This document shows, one piece after another, positions 54,401 through 63,367 of a stretch of 64,000 nt of DNA. The translations under genes and the position numbers were made by a program. The DNA is from Craspedostauros australis (taxonomy: Eukaryota; Bacillariophyta; Bacillariophyceae; Mastogloiales; Achnanthaceae). The first letter of the stretch is position 1; each line of letters opens with the position of its first letter. The stretch covers positions 186,001-250,000 of the forward strand of contig JAMXDE010000044.1 of the NCBI GenBank assembly GCA_026770025.1. The letters are read 5' to 3'. The notes under the pieces were generated by a model that did not search any database, was not told the DNA's origin, and saw only the letters and a list, made by a program, of their open reading frames with translations.

Positions 54401-55858
54401 GATCAATAGTACCACACCCGTCATGGATTTCCGTGTGACCTGGTCATGGCCATGGTCGGCGTCCACGTAACACGTGATTTGGACCGGTTTCCCTTTTGGT
54501 GTTGGTACTGATACGGGGGTGGCTTCTGCTGCGGTGGGGTAGAATTCTCTCCAATGGCTTGAGAGGGTCGTGTCGATGTTCGTGTGGTCCACTGGGTTGG
54601 GGTCGCAAAGGATGGCTCCCCTTTCTCGACCTTTGAGGTACCCGATGATACGTTGGATGGTCAGGAGATGTCCTTCCCTTGGTGCCATAGCGAACCGTGC
54701 CATCGTTGTCGTGGCGTATTGGATGTCCAGCCTTCCGAGGGTCACGACCCAATTGAGGCAACCCAGTATCGATCGGTAGGTCCTGGCGTCTTCTGCGCCT
54801 GTGAAGTCCGAGGTGTCACTTTCTGGGTGACAGGCTTCTACCATGGGAGTGGATGCCTTCAGGATTGTCTTCCCTACTAGTTGCTCCACTCGTTTGATGA
54901 CGTTCCCGATGTATGTCTGGGCCGAGAGTCCAATGTTGACTCCCCTGTCCTTCCAGTTCTTGGGAAGGTCGACAATGTTCCCGCCAAGGTAGTACTCTGG
55001 GTCACTGCATTGTTTCATGGTGTACCGTTTCTTGAGGTCGTCGATGATTGGGATGGGGTCCTTACTGAAGACCAGTACGTCATCCACGTATGTGGTGATC
55101 ATCTCGTAGTGGTCGTCGGCTTCTCGGGTGTAGATGTCGTTGTCGGCCTTGGAGGGTAGGAATCCCATGGTTCGAAGGGTGTCCGCGAAGTGTTCGTGGA
55201 ACCTCGCACTGGATGTCCTCAGGCCGTAGAGTCCCTTTTGGATGATGAGGGGTTTGCCTTCGAGGTCACCAAATTCAGGGCCTGCTCGGATGTAGCATTT
55301 CTCGAGGGTGTCGGCGTATAGGAACGCGTTCCCTACGTCGCCGGCGTATGCTCTCAGTCCGTTGGCTGCTGCGATGGCGAAGGCGATTCGGATGGTGTCT
55401 GATGCTACCACCCCTGAGTATACGTCTTCTGTTGGTGGGGATGTCTTGTTCCCATTTGCCACCAGTCTTGCCTTTCGACGTAGATCGAACTTCACATCGT
55501 AGACGATGTGGTATGGGATCTTGGTGTACCCATCGAGTGCTTCGTTTGGTCTTGGTTGTCTGAAGGTTCCCAACCGTTTGATCTGGTCCAGTTCCTTGTT
55601 GATGGCTTCGCTCCAGAGTCCGTTTCCGTTGAGCCTGTCGATAGCCATGGCGTGTTTCAGGCTGTTGGGTACCAGGGTGCCGAACTTGTACTTGTTTCCT
55701 GGGCGGTGGTTCGCCAGTTTGGTGGCTAGCATTGATCGCATGTGCTGGTTCCTTGCTCTGTGGAGTTCCACCCATTCGAACCCTTTCTGGTCCTGTAGGC
55801 GGTTCTGCTCGGTGTATTCGATGATGATGTCCGGCTGTTGGGCCCTTAGGTCTCCCAT
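51407..55858 (-). CDS. pol: Element C RT, RNase H and C-terminal extension, 1,483 aa
   Basis: Begins just after a TGA that is in the same frame as the upstream Gag-protease-integrase part. RT (about residues 60-330) shows the fingers region (YTKIPYHIVYDVKFDLRRKARLV), AYAGDVGNAFLYA and YVDD (55079-55090). RNase H (about 470-620) keeps its catalytic acids (YVDADHGH, STYGSELVAA, LGDNKAVVL, SDDNIADILTKPL). About 850 residues with no standard Pol domain follow. This part contains a compact segment VLYPAGKKGPFQGIVVGYSGRRVRIFC that resembles an SH3- or Tudor-like barrel, then ICHFFKVRKNRIPIILARARKA and an acidic, disordered tail with several K/R clusters. The extension is conserved in element B. Enzymatic residues appear intact. 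Confidence 0.88.
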   Translation of the reverse strand: MGDLRAQQPDIIIEYTEQNRLQDQKGFEWVELHRARNQHMRSMLATKLANHRPGNKYKFGTLVPNSLKHAMAIDRLNGNGLWSEAINKELDQIKRLGTFRQPRPNEALDGYTKIPYHIVYDVKFDLRRKARLVANGNKTSPPTEDVYSGVVASDTIRIAFAIAAANGLRAYAGDVGNAFLYADTLEKCYIRAGPEFGDLEGKPLIIQKGLYGLRTSSARFHEHFADTLRTMGFLPSKADNDIYTREADDHYEMITTYVDDVLVFSKDPIPIIDDLKKRYTMKQCSDPEYYLGGNIVDLPKNWKDRGVNIGLSAQTYIGNVIKRVEQLVGKTILKASTPMVEACHPESDTSDFTGAEDARTYRSILGCLNWVVTLGRLDIQYATTTMARFAMAPREGHLLTIQRIIGYLKGRERGAILCDPNPVDHTNIDTTLSSHWREFYPTAAEATPVSVPTPKGKPVQITCYVDADHGHDQVTRKSMTGVVLLINNTIVKTICKRQNTVETSTYGSELVAARIATEAVTGLRYMLRDLGVPIDGPTIMLGDNKAVVLNTTVPSSTLKKKHCSLAFHQIRECIAAGIIVFAHIASDDNIADILTKPLSKTPFHHITSRTIFRNSIHESGYHSEAISQAITKSRTTRADDDPDIMATETKEPPPPKEEHTMSVNMARYQQTSMKYSPTSKTLRLTRTQREPNPLETAQRKSPRTIKRTKSTPASPNRQQTRNSSVVYDMTDNRTTNQNHEPAGAPTDKFLIQRGDTPPSALTDEFSTLSSINPSCGSDVLYYPRDMLETGPIMPSNQSHVATSTKFRKPTPGATMPAIKEGNCETSFHTGLTPRAFVTPEHETYRCDMLIADLQEDLARNATAPSIAFRDMNMLSPQKRSRHNQDPGHNLSPFQTRTRKMTFPKYTLFYKGIQCPVPGSRVLYPAGKKGPFQGIVVGYSGRRVRIFCTKGNENTPAGRISHVEKQSIYPLTLSEYLDNNLQTTEVLSIAIADGQCFYPAQDGAWGEPPDEFRTTMRKPSICHFFKVRKNRIPIILARARKARMVRKQSDTLAANLAREKKALANEPFPPTDEDDMVDGIPSLEDTRPSLEVGETPEGRFLDEIPDGFFNEKMTAEEASHQESESEAYRDGDQESQDPGSVIDVEAEIASGAVISHPRPPIRRSSRPSPASKILTATRDGQGYTDKVRPKPMIPTDHSVDSASVPEPGDSDDSGSIYRPEGKPIKRNQASRRPSSGASSKQSNRPKGEGLFDESEDSTISSGMSGIKTIKQVRSAKKTTSGTINAKRAPTTAAENPPEAAEPMPPITQDEQPEAPTPPEGPTDDDVPVATAYPAPVNYNEGANVNTRSFPILNHPLPLTPNTPETSNANKRARTEVRPAITYPSPRRLRSGYIMSSNRGPTMMQPSIFQMPPDPTAQIKAVLQNDERTPMVIQTLADILFCGGLDHINQVQQVSITSSLNKALEAMLTNRHQSRGYYDNDEQSE

Positions 55859-55870
55859 CCTGCACCATGA

Positions 55871-58800
55871 TCACATTCCGTTCATCCATAGGATCTCTAG
55901 GATTGCTTCGGTGGTCCCGTCCTCTCGTGTCTCGTGGTGGTGACGAGTGATTCCCTTTGCCTTCCAGTTGAGGTTCCTTCCATCGAGGATGAAGTTGTCT
56001 CTTTCGGTGTACTGGTCGCATTGGGCCAGGTATGCGAGTTGGTTGACTTCTGTTGCCATGAGGTTGCAGGCAAAGGAGATGGATGTCGTGTCCCATGAGA
56101 TGTTCGTGTTGCACCCTGGTGGGTTCTGCCTTGGGTTCCCTGGATGGTTTGTTAGGGTGGGTACCCTTTGCGGTGGCACGGTGTTCACGCCTGTTGTGAC
56201 TGGATCCGCTGCGATGGTCTGGATTATGGATCTGATCGTTCCATGGACAATGTTCTTCCATGGGATGCCTTTCCTGGTACCTGTTGACAAAACAGATCGT
56301 TTGTTTTGCTTGGTCCTCTTATTACCTCCCCTTTCTTCGGGGCCGTCATCCATGCGTTGGTATGATGGTGGTCCCGAGGAACATGGAAGATACAAAGATC
56401 CTGGATCAGAGTCTCCCCTGTCTGGCGCATCGGGGCTCGTTCGCGGATTGTCCTTCTCGGTGGTACGCGTCGTGGGTGCTTTCGCTGTCCGTTTGGTTAG
56501 CGTTTGGGATCGGGTGATGGGTCCTGTGTTCCGTGCCTCCCCTGAATCAGGGATCCCGGTGGGTCGCGTCAGTTTGTCGGTCTTGTGCTCCCATGCCCGC
56601 GGGTGTGTCGTCTTGGCCGTCGCTGCGTACCCTCTTTTAGGTGGGATCTTGGTCTTCCGTCCTTGTGGGGTACCGGACAGTTCCAGCAGGGTCCGTGTGC
56701 TGGGGTTATCCGCCTCGGGGTCCATGTCTTGGTCGAAGGTGACACACCTGTTGTTGTTTATACCCTTCCTGAAGGGGCGGACCACGCTTCGTACCAGTAC
56801 ACGTCGAGATTCGTCATCTAGCACGTGGTATGTGAGGAAGTCCCCATGGGATTCTGCCACACCAAGCCAGTATCCTGACTTCTCCTTCGAGTTCGGAAAG
56901 GTAGCGTTGGGGTCATGGTACAAGACCTTCTCGTAGAATTGGAAGGTTAAGAGCGCAGAGATGTCGACGGTTTCTCCGTGTCGTACGGTGTATGGGATTG
57001 CGTATCGTAGGGACGGGTCTGATGTGTGGTTGTGCACGTAGCACATGTATCGGAAAGCGTGGAACCATGCTTTTGGTGGTGCCCCTGTCCGGTCAATGAG
57101 TGTCATGACACATCGCTTCATGTACAGGATGGCGTTGTGCTCGGCCGGGTTCTGTTGCTGGTTATGCGGTTCTGTCAGCCTTGATTTGATGTGGAGGTCC
57201 CTAAGAAGCTTGAGGACCTTCTCTCCGGTCTGCTCCTTTGCGTTGTCGCTGTGGAAGGCCCATGGTGCCCCCTCTGTCCTGATGAAATCCTGGAAGGCGA
57301 CGAAAACCTCTTCTTTCTTCTTCAAGCCGTATGCGTTGATCATGTGGGAGGATGTTCCGTAGAAGATTTGCGCCATGGAGTATCCGTCTCCAAAAGACTT
57401 GACGTTGGAGAATATGGTGTCCGTCGCCACGATCTCCCGGATTCGTTGTCGTCGCATCCATTCGAATCTGGACTTCTTGTGCCTTCGCATAGGGTAGGTG
57501 ATCACTGCCCGCATGAGTTGTGTGGTTCTGGCGAGGGTCTGCTTGATCACGTGCGTGGGTAGGTACCCGAGGTACGGTCGGATCTTGTGAAGATCGATGG
57601 ACTTCCATTTGGCTCGGAAAGGGAACCCTTGGTGGCTGTACTCGGTCATAGCTTCCGCAGGGTGTCGGTCCATGGTGTCCATGGGATTGTCCTTTCCCGG
57701 GTCGTCAATCCCAGCGGGGTTCTCGCCCTTAGTGTGCCTGTGGTATTCAGGTGCGCTTCGCGGGTCTCCCCGGTGGGTGTCAACACGTGTTGCCTTGGTC
57801 ACGCCGATTTCGTTGGGGATGCGAAATGTTTCCCGATTTCTCCGGAACGCCGGTTCAGATCCTACCGAGTGTAAGGATGAGATGACGCTGTTTGCCTCGT
57901 CATCCGGGTCTGATACCTTTGTCGATGGAACGTTGGTTGACCCGGTGTATCCCTTTTGGTCCGTTCCTACCACGTTGGCTTCGCGATCGATGCCCAGCTC
58001 CCTGTATAGGTGGTCGATGTCTCCCGCTGAGAGATTGTCCACCATGTCGAAAAGGGTACCTTGGATCGAGATGGCAGTGTCGGTAGCCGATTTCGCGAAT
58101 GTTACTGTGTCAATTGCATGTGACATTCCGATGAGCTCCTCGAGGCTTAGGGTGTCAAGGAATGCGTCCACCTTGGGGTACTCCTGGTGCACACAGTTGA
58201 GGTCTCCTGTGGCGTGCTCAACTGGATGACGGGCGTCGGGTTCCATGGGTTCTCGTCCTTCCATGGGATTGTCCGGGATACCGTCCTTGGCCTGGCGTGT
58301 CCCGGGTTCCATGGGATCCTTCGATGCGTTGTGGGCGCTTGAATCCATCGCTCCAGCGTCATGCGGTGCATCAGGTTGGTCATTCCAGTCGACTACCTTG
58401 TCTCCTCCGATTGGGTCCCTGGTAAGGTAGCAACCCATGGGCACGTTGCATACGTGTCCTCCTTGATGATCCGAAGGGTTCCATCCGTGCTTTGGGGTGA
58501 TGTCATAGGTGGGCAGATCCTCATCGTCTTCCATGATGGGGAAGACGTCGAATGTCATCAGCGCGTCTCGCATCTCCAAGTTGATCGTCGTGTCTTCGTC
58601 AGGCATTAGGCATTGTCGGCCTGTGCCTGGTGTCGCGAACGATGCCCGGTGTTCCGACGAAACCGTATCGAGGACGGCTCCACTGGCCCGAATTTGGTGG
58701 TCGGATAGCAGCGTCACCCGACTGTCGACGTTCAGAGCGGCTTCGTAGATCCGGAGGATCACTTCGTTGCCTTCCCTGGTCCTGGCCTTGATACTTGCGT

Positions 58801-61579
58801 CTACCACCGCGAGGTTGTTCTTCCTCATCGTGCTGGCCACGGCACCGACGATGTTGTACGTCCGATGCGGGTAGATGTAGTCAATCTTCCAGACCCGGTC
58901 CTTGTTCCCGATAACGCAGCATTGTGCGCCTCCGTCACATACCGCGTATGTTTGCGGAGAGAAGGTCGCCAGGTTGATCAGCTGTTCGGGTACTGATCGG
59001 CGTTGTTTGGATTCTGGCGGGTCGACGGGGCTTGTGGCATCAGATGAATCACTCATCGTGATCATCTTCACGAGCCGGTCGTTGCCGTTCTCCTCGTGTC
59101 CTCCATAATCGACCAGGAACTTGGCAAGCTCCGAAGCGTCAATCGAGGATAGATCCGATCCATTCTCGTCCTGGGAGTCGGTTCCCTCGGTGGATCCTGT
59201 GGTGTACCTGGCCAGGTTCGCGTGGGTGACACCTCCATACTGCTTGTGTGGCTTGGTTTCCTCCCCCTTCTCTGGGGGCTTCACGCTGGCAGGTGGTTGG
59301 AGTTCTTCCTGCTCCTTCTTGCCCTCGACGCGGGTGAATCCGGATCCGTTCCGGTCGTTGTTGCGGCGGGCCCAGCGGAGGGAGCTGCGGAGTTTCATGA
59401 TCACTCGGCGGACCTTTTCGGGTAGTCCGTCGAATACTTCTTGTGAGATGAAGGTGGGGTCTTCCTGTAGTTTCTTCGAGATGGCATTGATGACCATCTC
59501 GGTGTTGGATTCACCTTGATCTTGGTTGGTTTTGGCGGTTGCCTTGAAGATCCTGCGTTTGCCAGACCTTGATCCCCGCTGGTTGTTGGCTACCGCATTG
59601 TCCCTGGCGGACTCGGAGATGAGGTACATGCAGGTGGCACCCATCGACTGCATGTCCGGGCTTCGCTCGATGCTCCGGACCATGGTGCGAACGTTGATGT
59701 CGTCGCAACCGATGAGGTGGTTAAGGAGCGTGCGGCGTTGTTGCGCGTCGGAGACTTGTTGATCCGGATTGGTCGCCAGGAAATTCACGTTCGCGAATAT
59801 ATCCTGGATCTCTTTCACATAGGATCCCAGGTCCTGTCTGCTGGGGTTGAAGTCGTGTACCCTCTTCATCAGAGAGTCGACCTCCATTCCTCGGATCCAG
59901 TCGTTATCGTAGGTATTGAGGAGTTCATTCCAGAATAGGATACCGTCCTCGGTGAGGAGTCCTCTGGTGGCGAGTCCATGTGCTGGTCCGCCGGCGAAGA
60001 CGGAGTATAGTCCCGCGAATAGGGTCCTGACGTCGCTCGCGACCTGTTCTGGCGAGGTGGTTGTTGGCACACCTGTCACCGGGTCGATGTGGTCCTTGAT
60101 CGCATGGATTCCTTGGGAATGGTATCGGTGCCGGAACTGGTCGTTGATCAGGTATGCCATGTCGTTTCCCAGGAGGTGGGCATGGATTTGGTGTTTCACC
60201 ACTTGGAAGGATGCCGCATCACTCGTGAATTTGACGGAGTCGGGGATGGGGCGTCGCTTCGTTAGCTTGGCCTGGGCGACTGGTGGTTCGCCGCGGGTGG
60301 GTCCACGATGGGGTGTATACCCGGGATCGTGTTGCCCGTGTGGGGTGTTCGGGCCCATGTGGCGTGGGTCATGTCTTCCGAAACCTCCATTGGGATCGGT
60401 TGGGCGGTACCCATACGTGGGTGGTCGTGGTGGATACCCGGGGTGAGGGTGTCCAACGGGGGTGAAGGCTCCTTGTGGCATTGGAAAACCTCCGGCTCCA
60501 TGGGGAAAATGGCCCATGGGGATAGGGATTCCAATGGGCGGGAATCCTCCTGGGTGGGTTCCGTGATACATCGGAAGCGGTGGGCCATGAGGGAATTGGT
60601 TTCCCATGGTAGGGGAATGCCCATACGGATTGCCGCCGTGGTGTCCATGGTTAATTGGGGGTCCATGGTTGTCACGGTGCGGGCGGTTTGTCCCATGGTT
60701 CGCGGGTGGGTTGCCGGCAGGGTTTCGGTTCACGGGTTCGTGCCCGTTGTTGCCTCGATAGTTACCCACGCCGTGTGAGGCTGGTGTATCTGCAGTACCG
60801 TGGTAGGGATGCGGGTTCCGATCGTGGGGTGGACGGTTCCCGTCGTTCTCTGGGTAGTTCATCCGGGGTGCATTGGTATCTCCTGGGCCTCTGGCGGTCG
60901 TTTCGGGGGCGAAGGTTACTACCTTGGTGCCGGTTGGGTTGCGGTTGTAATCGCCGATCGTCGCGGGGTCTACGTTGGGGAAGAGTCGGTTCCGTCCTGT
61001 GGGACCGCGGTTGTCGGATGCGCCTACGGTATCGTCGTTACCAGGGTGTTGGTCGTAGTCGGTGCCTGGTTCTGTACCTTCGTTGGGCGGGGTGGTACCA
61101 CGGTTGTCGATGATTACTGGTGACGAGTTTTGTGATCCTTGCTTGGCGATGCTGGAGAGTTGGGTTTCGTTCGGGAAGTCGGGTGGAGTACGGTGCGGTG
61201 TGTTCCCACCAAGCATGAGGGAGAGCCCAGATGGGGTTCCTCCGTGGTGGCTGTCGTTGTCGCGTCCGGTTCTATGGGTAGATGCTTCTGACCCAGATGA
61301 GATGCTGGTCGCGGATGCGTTGGAGAGTGCTTTCTTGTGTTCCCCGATGGCATTCAACCAAGCTTGGTTGTGGTGGCATTTGCCGCATCGTTTGGAACGG
61401 CAGAAGTCTGCCATGGCTTTGGCGGTGGTGTCCGTGTCGGTGAACATCGCGTCAAGGGTGGATTCGAGAGTGGATTCATCTTCAATTTCGATGGATCTGA
61501 CCCATTCTCCGATGTGGTAGATGAGGAGTCCTGTCTCGTAGTTCCTTGCAACGTCGTCCGGGTGCGTGAGGTTGAACAT
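55871..61579 (-). CDS. gag-pol: Element C Gag (C-terminal part), protease and integrase, 1,902 aa
   Basis: Starts in Gag right after the nested LTR; the Met is internal to the original Gag. Contents in order: end of the N-terminal Gag domain with a C-x4-C-x2-C-H-H cluster (CRSKRCGKCHH); a long His/Pro/Gly/Asn-rich region with YPPxG-like motifs (about 110-420); a helical capsid domain (about 430-660, HLLGNDMAYLINDQF to LISESARDNA); protease with the site CDGGAQCCVIG (DGG instead of DTG/DSG); and a long acidic linker. The integrase core has catalytic acids in VATDTIF, FHSDNAKEQ and QQQNPAEHNAI, followed by the C-terminal domain and a Gly/Ser-rich linker (GPPSYQRMDD). It ends at TGA 55871-55873 and the frame then continues into RT. 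Confidence 0.87.
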   Translation of the reverse strand: MFNLTHPDDVARNYETGLLIYHIGEWVRSIEIEDESTLESTLDAMFTDTDTTAKAMADFCRSKRCGKCHHNQAWLNAIGEHKKALSNASATSISSGSEASTHRTGRDNDSHHGGTPSGLSLMLGGNTPHRTPPDFPNETQLSSIAKQGSQNSSPVIIDNRGTTPPNEGTEPGTDYDQHPGNDDTVGASDNRGPTGRNRLFPNVDPATIGDYNRNPTGTKVVTFAPETTARGPGDTNAPRMNYPENDGNRPPHDRNPHPYHGTADTPASHGVGNYRGNNGHEPVNRNPAGNPPANHGTNRPHRDNHGPPINHGHHGGNPYGHSPTMGNQFPHGPPLPMYHGTHPGGFPPIGIPIPMGHFPHGAGGFPMPQGAFTPVGHPHPGYPPRPPTYGYRPTDPNGGFGRHDPRHMGPNTPHGQHDPGYTPHRGPTRGEPPVAQAKLTKRRPIPDSVKFTSDAASFQVVKHQIHAHLLGNDMAYLINDQFRHRYHSQGIHAIKDHIDPVTGVPTTTSPEQVASDVRTLFAGLYSVFAGGPAHGLATRGLLTEDGILFWNELLNTYDNDWIRGMEVDSLMKRVHDFNPSRQDLGSYVKEIQDIFANVNFLATNPDQQVSDAQQRRTLLNHLIGCDDINVRTMVRSIERSPDMQSMGATCMYLISESARDNAVANNQRGSRSGKRRIFKATAKTNQDQGESNTEMVINAISKKLQEDPTFISQEVFDGLPEKVRRVIMKLRSSLRWARRNNDRNGSGFTRVEGKKEQEELQPPASVKPPEKGEETKPHKQYGGVTHANLARYTTGSTEGTDSQDENGSDLSSIDASELAKFLVDYGGHEENGNDRLVKMITMSDSSDATSPVDPPESKQRRSVPEQLINLATFSPQTYAVCDGGAQCCVIGNKDRVWKIDYIYPHRTYNIVGAVASTMRKNNLAVVDASIKARTREGNEVILRIYEAALNVDSRVTLLSDHQIRASGAVLDTVSSEHRASFATPGTGRQCLMPDEDTTINLEMRDALMTFDVFPIMEDDEDLPTYDITPKHGWNPSDHQGGHVCNVPMGCYLTRDPIGGDKVVDWNDQPDAPHDAGAMDSSAHNASKDPMEPGTRQAKDGIPDNPMEGREPMEPDARHPVEHATGDLNCVHQEYPKVDAFLDTLSLEELIGMSHAIDTVTFAKSATDTAISIQGTLFDMVDNLSAGDIDHLYRELGIDREANVVGTDQKGYTGSTNVPSTKVSDPDDEANSVISSLHSVGSEPAFRRNRETFRIPNEIGVTKATRVDTHRGDPRSAPEYHRHTKGENPAGIDDPGKDNPMDTMDRHPAEAMTEYSHQGFPFRAKWKSIDLHKIRPYLGYLPTHVIKQTLARTTQLMRAVITYPMRRHKKSRFEWMRRQRIREIVATDTIFSNVKSFGDGYSMAQIFYGTSSHMINAYGLKKKEEVFVAFQDFIRTEGAPWAFHSDNAKEQTGEKVLKLLRDLHIKSRLTEPHNQQQNPAEHNAILYMKRCVMTLIDRTGAPPKAWFHAFRYMCYVHNHTSDPSLRYAIPYTVRHGETVDISALLTFQFYEKVLYHDPNATFPNSKEKSGYWLGVAESHGDFLTYHVLDDESRRVLVRSVVRPFRKGINNNRCVTFDQDMDPEADNPSTRTLLELSGTPQGRKTKIPPKRGYAATAKTTHPRAWEHKTDKLTRPTGIPDSGEARNTGPITRSQTLTKRTAKAPTTRTTEKDNPRTSPDAPDRGDSDPGSLYLPCSSGPPSYQRMDDGPEERGGNKRTKQNKRSVLSTGTRKGIPWKNIVHGTIRSIIQTIAADPVTTGVNTVPPQRVPTLTNHPGNPRQNPPGCNTNISWDTTSISFACNLMATEVNQLAYLAQCDQYTERDNFILDGRNLNWKAKGITRHHHETREDGTTEAILEILWMNGM

Positions 61580-62333
61580 AGTTGGATTTTCGTGTGCTGT
61601 TGTGACACGATCCGGAAGGGATGGCCTAGTTGACTGCCAGATTCTGGGAATCTGATGGTGAAGTCAACGTGGGGCGACCGTCTGGAGATTTGTAGTTAGT
61701 GACAATGAAGTAGATAAGTGTTGTAGTGCTGATCTTGAGTTGTGCTATTTATTATTTGAATAGTCTGCATTGTGAGTTGATCAGTTTGAGATGTAGGATG
61801 AAGAAACGATAGTCGGTCTGAATGGTGCGGCTCTGCACTGACCTTCAGAGGTTCAGTGCTGAGGGCGGACGGGTCCTCTCTTTCTCTCTTTCTCCAGTAT
61901 CTCATCGTAGTCGTTCTACGTTCGAGTACTAAGCCTTGACAACTTGATTGAGGTTTGGGATCGAGAACACAGGTTGTCAGGCCGCAGGAATTGATGTAAG
62001 ATTCCCTGCGTGTGTTGAAGCAGGGAGGATCTCTTGGCTGTTGTCATGCAAGGTTGTCAGGTTGTTTGGCTGACAATGGAATTCAGGTTGGCTGCATTAC
62101 AATAGTTCAGGAGAGCACATAGTTCCCAGGGTATCTTGATCCCATTGACTTCGGATAGTGTTTGAGTCAGTGGTGATTCATGAATGAGTGTGGGAGAAGG
62201 AGGGAAAAGGGCGATTGTTCCGTATTTGTTGGTGGGAGGTTTCGCGCCAAAATTTCGCGCCAAAAATAATTTCAAGGTGCGACAAGGAACACACTGAGTG
62301 AAAAGTAGTCCGTTCTTTAGATGAACTTCAACT
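61580..62333. repeat. Nested 754-bp solo LTR-like insertion in Gag of C
   Basis: Flanked by AACAT on both sides (61575-61579 and 62334-62338). The insert starts AGTTGGATTTTC and ends TTCAACT, a 5-bp inverted repeat AGTTG/CAACT. It has no homology to the LTRs of A, B or C. Comparison with intact Gag of element B shows a clean interruption between the codons for LIM and FNL. Size, 5-bp duplication and short inverted ends fit a solo LTR of a fourth family, though a MITE is possible. Orientation is unknown. Confidence 0.82.
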
Positions 62334-62338
62334 AACAT

Positions 62339-62794
62339 GATTAATGCCGGGTTCATGTCGGTGGCTTCTTCATGGATGGTGATCAGCAGTTGGGAGATGG
62401 TCTTCTCTTCCGCGAGGGTCTTGGCTGGAAAGAGATCAAAGATCATGGCGGTTTCGATGCTGATCCGAAACTCCTGTTTGAGTTCCGTGAACGCGTCCCA
62501 GGTAGTCTTGTGGATGTGGCGCATGACTTCGGTTTCGTTGGTTCTTTCCTTTTGGTTCCATGCATCCACGATGATGGGGTGTCGGAAGGTAACCTCGATG
62601 AAGTCAACTCCGATCTCTGTGAAGGAGAGCGAAGATGGCCCGGCTGTTGGGTAGCCTGGCGTGCCATCAAGGATGGCAGAGAGGCTTGGGTCCTTTGGGT
62701 CCGCGGGAAGGGTCTCGAAGGCTTCGGTCCTGTCTCTTGGGCTCCTCTTGGGAGGTGGCTGGTTGGAGACCTGAAGGCGTTGGGTGACGGTCAT
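62339..62794 (-). pseudogene. gag: Element C Gag, N-terminal part
   Basis: Starts MTVTQRLQVSN, 45 bases after the LTR, and matches the start of the element B protein with only scattered changes (about residues 1-152, through EEATDMNPALIM). Beyond the nested insertion the frame reads 80 or so LTR-derived residues and stops at 62057. The insert plus its duplication is 759 bp, a multiple of three, so the Gag frame resumes in register at 61579. Confidence 0.87.
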
Positions 62795-62825
62795 CTTGCA
62801 GAGGTCTAAGAGCTTGACAATCTTT

Positions 62826-62839
62826 TGCGACTGTTAATC
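62826..62839 (-). promoter_or_regulatory. Primer-binding site of element C (tRNA-Asn anticodon arm)
   Basis: Read on the plus strand, TGCGACTGTTAATC is the anticodon arm of tRNA-Asn (GTT) up to the second base of the 3' stem. It adjoins the 5' LTR at 62840. Identical to the site in element B. Confidence 0.72.
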
Positions 62840-63367
62840 TAATAGAGCCCAAACGTAATGGCTGTTGTCTTGTTGGTTGTTCTTTAGCTGTAGGCAGAGG
62901 CTTGACTGGCAAGCAATCCGGACGAGAGTCTTCTGTTCCACAAGTAGTCAATTTAGAATACTGGTAGATGGTGAAGAAACGTGCGGATTATGAGATTATT
63001 GCTATGGTTCTTCTCTTCGAGGGGAATCTCCTGTGATGTCCTGTATGACAATGCGTGTGGGTTGTGTAGCCCAAGTACCGTGGGTCGAGATCCGTCGTCT
63101 GGGTTCTGTGAGAGACAATGGGCGATGATGCTCGTTGTTGTGGTTTTGGTTCCGTGCGTCGGCGTTTTGGCGATGGTGGGTGTCAGAAACTTGGTTATCG
63201 GAACCCCATTGGTTCCCTGACACGAATTCCGAAGATCCGCTTCAAGGTTCTGGATCTGTCTCCAAACGTGGGGTTCGGCGAAGTGTCCGTCCGATCTACT
63301 GGAATGCTGACAAGTCGGATGATTTGTAGTCTCTCTCGCTAAGGTGGTTACTAGTTTAGCTCTATTA
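62840..63367 (-). repeat. 5' LTR of element C
   Basis: 528 bp, differing from the 3' LTR at about three bases (for example GCAATCC against GCGATCC near the right end of the transcript). Confidence 0.92.

Larger units (their letters stand above)
50781..63367 (-). mobile_element. Large copia-type retrotransposon C (12,587 bp)
   Basis: LTRs of 528 bp at 62840-63367 (5') and 50781-51308 (3') differ at about three positions. Order from right to left: tRNA-Asn-type primer site, Gag, protease, integrase, RT, RNase H, a long C-terminal extension, then hairpin and polypurine tract. The flanks (CTTGT left, GGCAG right) do not form a target duplication, so the element may be a recombinant of two insertions. 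Gag is interrupted by a nested 754-bp solo LTR, and one in-frame TGA separates integrase from RT. Without these two breaks the frame would span about 3,540 codons. Confidence 0.9.

Noticed and set aside
62821..62840. tRNA-Asn gene fragment
   Set aside because: Only the anticodon arm is present and it abuts the LTR, so it is a primer-binding site, not a tRNA gene.
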